A DNA stretch of 64,000 bases from Combretum micranthum. Lineage: Eukaryota; Streptophyta; Magnoliopsida; Myrtales; Combretaceae. Location: the NCBI GenBank assembly GCA_024138025.1, contig JAMXBD010001250.1:248001-312000 (forward strand), in the 5' to 3' direction. The translations under genes and the position numbers were made by a program. The stretch's first letter is position 1. Every line of letters starts with the position of its first letter. This document shows positions 58,095 through 64,000 of this stretch, piece after piece. The notes under the pieces are model-generated. The model was not told the DNA's origin and did no database searches. It worked only from the letters and a program-made list of their open reading frames with translations.

Positions 58095-58100
58095 GAAAAT

Positions 58101-59020
58101 TATTTCCCTTTCTCAAAGATGGAAAACAACCTCAAAAGCAAAAAAATCAAGTAAATTGAAAAATGACTCATTCATACTAAAATCTCTCTATTTAAAAAAT
58201 AAAAATAAATAGAAATAGAAATCTAACTTTGGAAATCATTATAAAATAGAGAGATATGGATCCCTTAAAAAGTAGGAAATATCTCGTTCCCTTTTTTATA
58301 GTAAGTATATATAAGCAATAATGCTTCTCAAATTCTTCCAAAATATTTCCTAATAAGCAAAAAGTTTTATTGTGAAAAATGTTACGGAGTTTGGGTGAAT
58401 TTAAAAAATAAAAACAAATTGATAAAATGAGTTTTAAATTTTTTTATGATGGAATCTCATTAAAGAAGGTAGGAAACCAATCTCGAAATTCCAATTCAAA
58501 CAAGTATTGTCAGTATATTCTTTAATCTAAATTTATCCATAAATAGATGGAAAATCAACATCAAATTATCATTTTTTTGAACTAGTGAAAGCTAAGTTTG
58601 ATAAGAGCTTAATACATTGTTTTCCTTTTTTTTGGCCTTTCTTAATACATTGTTTTCTCTTGGTTTATTTATTAGCCAAAAGTTACAATGAATAAGTGGG
58701 ATTGAGAACTTTGGATTCTCACCTCTATAATCTAAAAAATACATTGTTGCTTTAAATTAAAATCCCTTTTTTCAAATATAATATGATATGGATTATACAC
58801 CAACATAAACCAAAATCAAATTCAAATCTAGTCTTACAAACCGTAAAAATCTCAAACTCAAAGCACCTTTTCAACCGCCAAAACATCATCAACGCACCAT
58901 TTTATTTATTGAATGATATATTTATTCCAGTACAACTTATATACCAATAGACATTAATATAAAAAAGTTCACAACACTGCTCCATCCAAAAACCTTACAA
59001 AACAGAAGGATCCGAATCCC
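58101..59020. other. Intergenic, possible LINE 5' UTR at its end
   Basis: AT-rich without coding potential. The last 150 bp may be the 5' untranslated region of the LINE, but no boundary is visible. Confidence 0.4.
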
Positions 59021-61254
59021 ATGGCGAACCCTAATGTGCCTTCATCCCTTTCCACCAAAGATTGCCTTAGTGATCTTTTCAAATGTAGGAAGAAGTGAAT
59101 CCTTAATGTAGATCTAAACAAATTTTTTTCCAATGAGATTGATCTTGAATTGTTACAGGGTTAATTGGATTCCAAATCTAATACGGCCTCATATCGTGAT
59201 AAGGCTGCTACCCTAATACCAGGTGTGTATGAATCAATGTTCTTTGATGGTCAAGAACAAATCCTAAATGATGAAGATCAATAGATGCTAGAATTTGATG
59301 CATATCTAAATGATGTATGTGAAATTGATTCGGGCACTCGGAAATCCATTTTCGGAAACAAGAAAAGTCTCTATTACAAGAAAAATGGAGACAGACCCTT
59401 GTTATCAAATTGATTGGACTAAACCTCGGTTATCAATCACTCATGACCTATCTAAAGTTTATTTGTAGACGGTGCCTAGATTTTACCATGATTACTGTGG
59501 GGAAAGGATTTTACCTTATTTCTTTTGCTTCAAAAAATGATGTTCAATATATTATTTGTGAAGAACTATGGTTTGTAAATGGGTATTTTTTAGCAATCCG
59601 CCGCTGGATTTCAAATTTCTCACCCTCAAACTCGGACATTGAATCTATAGCTGTTTGGACTAGAATCAATGAATTATCCATGGAATACTACTGTTGTGAA
59701 GCACTTAAGAAAATTGGAAGCGCTCTAGGGATGGTCTTACGTTTTGATACATTCACAACCCATTGTAGAAGAGGTTGATTTGCATGTCTGTGCATACAGG
59801 TTTGATACTCGTCCCCTTTGATATATACAATTGTCATTAATGGCAAAAACTATAAAGTGCAATATGAGGTGTCCCATATTTGTACAAGATATGTGGTCAA
59901 ATTGGACACTACTCAACCGATAGGTGCCTAGAGAGGATAAATGTTAGAGGACTTAAGAATATGAATACGTGATGGATGGATTTGAGATAAAAGATTCTGC
60001 TAGAAATAGTACTGGCCAAGATAGTTTAGCAAAAGATGAAACAAATCTAGATCCTTATGGAGATTGAGCTCAACTAGTGAAAGGAGTTCCCTCTGGGAGA
60101 AACAAGAGGCTTAGGTCCAAGGTTCGACTCACAATGGCTACAACTAGAGTCAATTCTGCCTAAGAGAACAATACCAGATTGTGTTCTGGTTGTGCCTGAG
60201 GGTATACTGGGGGAGGCCAGTGTTCCTTGCATCACGATCTCTACCCAAGTGAAATAGGTTTGTTCCCCACTACAGTGGGCTCAAGATGGTAGGTTATGAC
60301 ATAAAGTGAACGTAAGAAAAGAAGTACAAAAGCACAATAGCGAGGCCCAACTCTTTATATGTATAAGAACAAATATATCTTAAATATTGCACCAATCATT
60401 GTGTAGAGAAATAAAAGCTAATCTAAAGGAACCACTAACAATGATACTCCTCTTTTTGACACCTTTTCTTCCCTTCCTGAGGCTTTTAATGATCTGGAAA
60501 ACCCAATCTCTACAGCAAATAATGTCTCGTCGAGTGTAAGCAACCAAAACATCCCTTTAAACATAACAGAGACTTTTAGTAAGAAAAATATAAACCCTAA
60601 TAAGTCCATTACTTTCTCCTCTCAAAAATCTCTTTCCCTTAAGAGTAGACTTAAAGCTCTTAAATGCCTTCTAGCCTTTGAGAACCAAGTTTGGAAAAAT
60701 GGTGCACAACACATAAATCATCCTAAACATGAAGCCCCTATACCCTCAGTCATTGATACTACTAGATACCCATAGGTCCGTATCTTGGCAAGTAAACTTC
60801 AAGAATCTCTTGAGAAATATCCTTGTCTAAGTGCTACAAGCAAAATCTCCATATGAATTCAGAGCTGCTAATACATCAAGTCCCAAAGATCCAATATCAA
60901 GACAACTTTCCTTAGGAGAGAGAGGAAGGAGTGTTCAATGGCATGCTCATTGAACAATACGGGAAGGCCTCATGAGAATCATCTAAGTCATAACCCCAAC
61001 CATATTTTACCAAACCACAACCCTTTAGAAATGGAGAGAAACATGCACTTCATTAACATACCTCTTTCTAATGGAAGAGATTATCCCCATACAAAGATTT
61101 CTCATTCTAGTCGTATTCCATATGGAACTAGGGGAGGTAGTAACATAGATATTTCAGCCTATCAAGACAAACCCCCTATTGTTGGTAATCAGCAACTGTC
61201 CACATTGGTTTTGATAGGAAATATAATGTCTTCAACATCCAATAACAGCCATTA
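59021..61254 (+). pseudogene. LINE ORF1 (DUF4283 / zinc-knuckle type)
   Basis: The ATG at 59021 opens MANPNVPSSLSTKDCLSDLF and soon meets a stop. The open segment 59410-59778 holds the DUF4283-type core: ELWFVNGYFLAIRRWISNF, then SIAVWTRINELSMEYYCCEA and LKKIGSALGMVLRFDTFT. A degenerate CCHC region follows near 59870-59930. Beyond it are low-complexity Ser/Asn-rich frames, including 60938-61254. The protein would bind the LINE RNA. Confidence 0.72.
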
Positions 61255-61329
61255 AGGCTTAGAGTAGATCCTTATTCTCCACACTAAATGAAAATACGAT
61301 TCATAGTCAGAATGTAGCAAAGGTTAATA

Positions 61330-61510
61330 TGCCTTTTGAAATTCTTTCATGGAATATTAAAGGAGCTAATGCTCCCCTTTGAATTCATGCATTGGAGGAT
61401 TTCAAACGTGTTCGTAACCCTCGCTTTTTAATCCTCTTGGAAACCAAAATAGGGTAGGCAGTTGTAGATGGTCTCCAATATAGATTAGTGATCACGCTTT
61501 TTCTATATGT
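61330..61510 (+). pseudogene. LINE ORF2 start (AP endonuclease)
   Basis: The frame reads PFEILSWNIKGANAPL, a stop, then FKRVRNPRFLILLETKI, the first two motifs of the LINE APE-type endonuclease (SWN and LETK). Sequence after about 61510 no longer fits. Confidence 0.7.
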
Positions 61511-61804
61511 CCTTTTTTAAAACCCTTGTTAGTTTCTTTACAAATTCCTTTAAACAAAAAGATATCAACCGGCTAGTGTACAAGGTACGTGTACAGTAAT
61601 AATATTTCGATGAATACCAAGTCGTGTCCACAGGGAGTGAAGACTAGCTATAAACTATATCAGTTCTAAATATAGCTAGGCAAATAAAAAAGAAGACATT
61701 TTTGGATTTTTTTATATAAGACTAATCTACAAAAATATAGGATTTTCCACACCTCAAATAGAACTAGGTTTAGAGCCAATTAGATATAAAATTAGAGCTA
61801 CCTT
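61511..61804. other. Unassigned repeat-like stretch
   Basis: It contains GTGTACAGTAATAATATTTC and AAGTCGTGTCCACAGGGAGT, phrases of a kind I associate with dispersed plant repeats. No termini or frame were identified. It lies between the broken LINE and the PPR fragment and may be what disrupted the LINE. Confidence 0.3.
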
Positions 61805-62347
61805 GTGAAGGTAGCTCGAGCTGTATGCCAACCTAGGATGATCAATGTTAAACATTACTCTTGCATGGTGGATCTCCTTGGTAGGGCTGGTCTCTTGGAA
61901 GAAGCCGAAGAGCTTGTTAACAACATGCCTGTAAGGGCAGATGCTACAGTATGGGGTGCTTTATTTTTTTTTGCTTGCCGAATTAATGGAAACTTAATAT
62001 TAGGAGAAAGAGTGGCTTCAGAGCTTCTAAAGTTGGATCGTAATGATAGTGGTATTTATGTTTTATTTGCAAATATGTATGAAGAGGCGAACATGTAGGA
62101 AGAGGCAAGATGTGTTAGGAAGACGATGAAGGAGAGATGAGTGGAGAAAACTCCTCGTTGTAGCTCCATCGAGGTGGATGGAGTTGTCAATGAATTTATT
62201 GTAAGGGATAAGTCACTCCTTATGGCAGAGCAAATATATGAATGTGTTGCTCAATTAGTAAGACAAGTGGATCTTGTGGAGGGTGTCTTGTGTGCTTCTT
62301 TCTTGCACAGTCAACTACCTGTCTTTGAACTGACACCTACATATTAA
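61805..62347 (+). pseudogene. PPR protein C-terminus (PLS class, E/E+ region)
   Basis: The frame reads HYSCMVDLLGRAGLLEEAEE, VNNMPVRADATVWGALF and LLKLDRNDSGIYVLFANMY, a stop where Trp is normal, EEARCVRKTMKER, a second stop, then VEKTPRCSSIEVDG and VNEFIVRD. This is the last repeat and E/E+ domain of a PLS-type pentatricopeptide protein. Such proteins act in organellar RNA editing. The N-terminal repeats are absent and two stops interrupt it, so it is a fragment. Confidence 0.85.
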
Positions 62348-62397
62348 TTGGCTATTAATCAGTTTCAATATCTTCCTAGTCACTTGAAAGCATCCAT

Positions 62398-63835
62398 TTA
62401 CTAGTGGTGTCTCTGGAGAAAGGCGAATACTCAGGGAGTAAAGAGGAAAAATATTTCATCCATAATTTTTTGGCTTTTATTGTGAAGTATCACAGAGACC
62501 AGCAAACAGAGATGGCAAGAATTGTGGGGTTTTAGGTCAAAACATATAGCGTTAAGCATGAATTTGAAGGAGATAACAAGAAACGTCTTAAAACCTATGA
62601 TCCCAACACAAAGTAACTAGTGGTCAATTTAGACTCTCCTCAGGAGGTTGAAGAGAAGAAGGAAATTGTATTCACCTATGATGTTGAATTCCAGGATAGT
62701 GACTTGAAGTGGGCTTCTAGGTAGGATGCCTATCTTTTGATGAGTGATGACCAAATTCATTAGTTTTCAATTGTTAATTCTCTTATGAATGTTCTTTTCC
62801 TTTCTGGAATGGTTACCATGATAATGCTGCGAACACTTTATCGTGCTATTTCCAAGTATAAGAAACTTGAAACCCAAGAAGAAGCCCAAGAAGAAACTGG
62901 ACGGAAGCTTGTCCATAGAGATGTCTTCAAGCCTGCATCCAATTCAGACCTTCTATGTATATATGTAGGAACAGGTGTTCAATTCTTTGGGATGATTCTA
63001 GTTACCATGATATTCGCCCTTCTTGGTTTCCTCTCCCCCTCAAACCGTGGCGGTCTGATGACGGCTATGCTCCTTCTTTGGGTTTTCATGGGTATTTTTG
63101 CTGGATATGCTTTAGTTCGTTTGTACAAAATGTTCAAAGAAACATAGTGGAAGAAAATAGCTCTCAGGACTGCTGTCGTGTTTCCTACAGTTGTCTTTAT
63201 AATCTTCTTTTTCTTAAATATTCTCATTTGGGGACAGAAATCATTTGGGGCATGCCACTTGGTACCATGTTTGCTTTAGTTTTCTTGTGGTTTGGCATTT
63301 CTGTGCCACTTGTGTTTGTTAGAAGCTATATTGGTTTCAAGAAGCCAGCCATTGAGGATCCTGTCAAAATAAATAAAATTCCAAGGCAGATCCCAGAGTA
63401 GGCCTGGTACATGAACCCAACTTTCTCAATTTTAATTGGAGGAATTATACCCTTTAGAGCTGTCTTCATTGAACTTTTCTTCATCATCACATCAATCTAG
63501 TTGAATCAATTCTACTACATGTTTGGGTTCCTCTTCCTGATCTTTGTTATCCTCATCGTCACATGTGCTGAGATAACCATTGTCCTTGTTATTTCTAGTT
63601 GTGCAGTGAGGACTATCTTTAGTGGTGGAGATCTTATTTAACATCAGGCTCCTTCGCCTTGTACCTTTTCCTCTATGCCACATTTTACTTCTTCACGAAG
63701 CTGGTTTCTGGAATACTATACTTTGGTTATATGCTGATTGTTTCATATGCATTCTTTGTGTTAACCGATACAATTGGCTTCTATGCTTGCTTTTGGTTTA
63801 CAAGGCTCATCTATTCGTCCATGAAGATTGATTGA
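62398..63835 (+). pseudogene. TM9SF/EMP70 nonaspanin C-terminal pseudogene
   Basis: Starting in the lumenal domain (EYSGSKEEKYFIHN, VKYHRD, YSVKHEFEGDN), the reading continues through the conserved membrane region: VNSLMNVLFLSGMVTMIMLR, EAQEETGRKLVHRDVF, GTGVQFFGMILVTMIF, FLSPSNRGGLMTAMLL, AIEDPVKINKIPRQIPE, WYMNP, and ends SSMKID plus stop (63833-63835), the KxD-type C-terminus of the family. At least six stops (several in Trp or Gln codons) and several frameshifts inactivate it. No intron is apparent over 1.4 kb. The family works in endomembrane/Golgi trafficking. It may be a retrocopy; no poly-A tract is visible before the window ends. Confidence 0.88.
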
Positions 63836-64000
63836 ACGAGAAAACTAAGTGATCTTACTTGTCTCTTGCCTCCTCTCTTGTGGAAGAGAGGTAGTTTCTC
63901 GATGAAGTCCAAGCTCCAAGGGGTCTTCAACTCTATTACATGTAATTCTCTGTACTCATTTTTGTATGGTGCCAAGCTGATGATTTTGTTTAAGTTGTAA
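63836..64000. other. Downstream of TM9SF pseudogene, possible 3' UTR
   Basis: Non-coding; could be retained 3' UTR of the TM9SF source transcript. Nothing else recognised. Confidence 0.3.

Larger units (their letters stand above)
54409..58100 (-). mobile_element. Inverted relative of the 4.5-kb solo LTR
   Basis: The reverse complement of this stretch is collinear with 12.2-16.45 kb. Clear anchors are the AGCTGCTACAT...CAAACAAAGTTGAAAACTTG block (14178-14217 versus 56421-56460), the ATACTTTGACA...TTTTG block (14700-14740 versus 55780-55820) and a pyrimidine-rich tract (13260-13370 versus GA-rich 57374-57490). Its edge TGTAACGCCTT at 54409 corresponds to the GGGTGTGACA end of copy 1. The other edge is not clear and is set near the ACAT microsatellite. 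It has no coding sequence; a Met/Leu-rich ORF at 54789-55007 comes from a TTG/TGA repeat. Confidence 0.7.
59021..61510 (+). mobile_element. L1-type LINE, 3' part missing
   Basis: ORF1 is followed by the first part of ORF2; the reverse transcriptase, the 3' UTR and a poly-A tail are absent. LINEs usually lose their 5' end on insertion, so a remaining 5' half points to later deletion or disruption. All frames have stops. Confidence 0.75.

Noticed and set aside
1..64000. tRNA, rRNA or organellar gene insertions
   Set aside because: Looked for tRNA B-box (GGTTCGAATCC-type) and rRNA or chloroplast phrases by eye; only chance matches inside LTRs were seen. A tRNAscan run would settle it.

Overview
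This is nuclear DNA from a flowering plant, most likely a eudicot. It is AT-rich, with few host genes between many transposable elements. Both intact host genes belong to plant families: a SOUL-type heme-binding protein with one spliced intron (43.3-44.9 kb, + strand) and an intronless VQ-motif protein (47.9-48.2 kb, - strand). No prokaryotic, organellar or viral gene set was seen.

Layout. 0.2-0.9 kb: decayed plant-mobile-domain (PMD) coding remnant. 1-12 kb: AT-rich spacer with two hAT-like non-autonomous elements and an LTR edge with a primer-binding site. 11.95-16.46 kb: a 4.5-kb solo LTR with a perfect CTATT target-site duplication; a related copy lies inverted at 54.4-58.1 kb. 16.6-26.7 kb: an old hAT-like element split by a 9.4-kb SIRE/Maximus-type Copia retrotransposon (duplication CCAAT). 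That element has lost the end of its 5' LTR, its PBS and its protease, and carries a third ORF after pol. 26.7-28.0 kb: two head-to-tail Harbinger/Tourist-like MITEs and a 0.6-kb TRIM. 28.36-42.79 kb: a 14.4-kb Tat/Ogre-type Ty3 retrotransposon on the - strand, with 2.0-kb LTRs, an extra ORF before gag, a candidate in-frame intron between protease and RT, a second (archaeal-type) RNase H, and a 44-bp tandem array in its 3' region.

42.8-48.2 kb is the gene island: the SOUL gene, a receptor-kinase fragment and the VQ gene with several W-box cores upstream. 49.37-51.25 kb: a 1.9-kb gag-only LTR element (TR-GAG-like, duplication AATAA). 51.3-54.4 kb: AT-rich spacer with a 180-bp tandem duplication. 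59.0-61.5 kb: a LINE with ORF1 and only the start of ORF2. 61.8-63.8 kb: two adjacent host-gene pseudogenes, a PPR C-terminus and the C-terminal part of a TM9SF/EMP70 protein.

The coding parts of the large elements are broken by frameshifts and stops. In the Copia element the frameshifts I could locate all sit in A/T homopolymers, and LTR differences are rich in 1-bp indels, so sequencing or assembly error is a live alternative to biological decay. All identifications come from reading the sequence; no alignment or database search was run.
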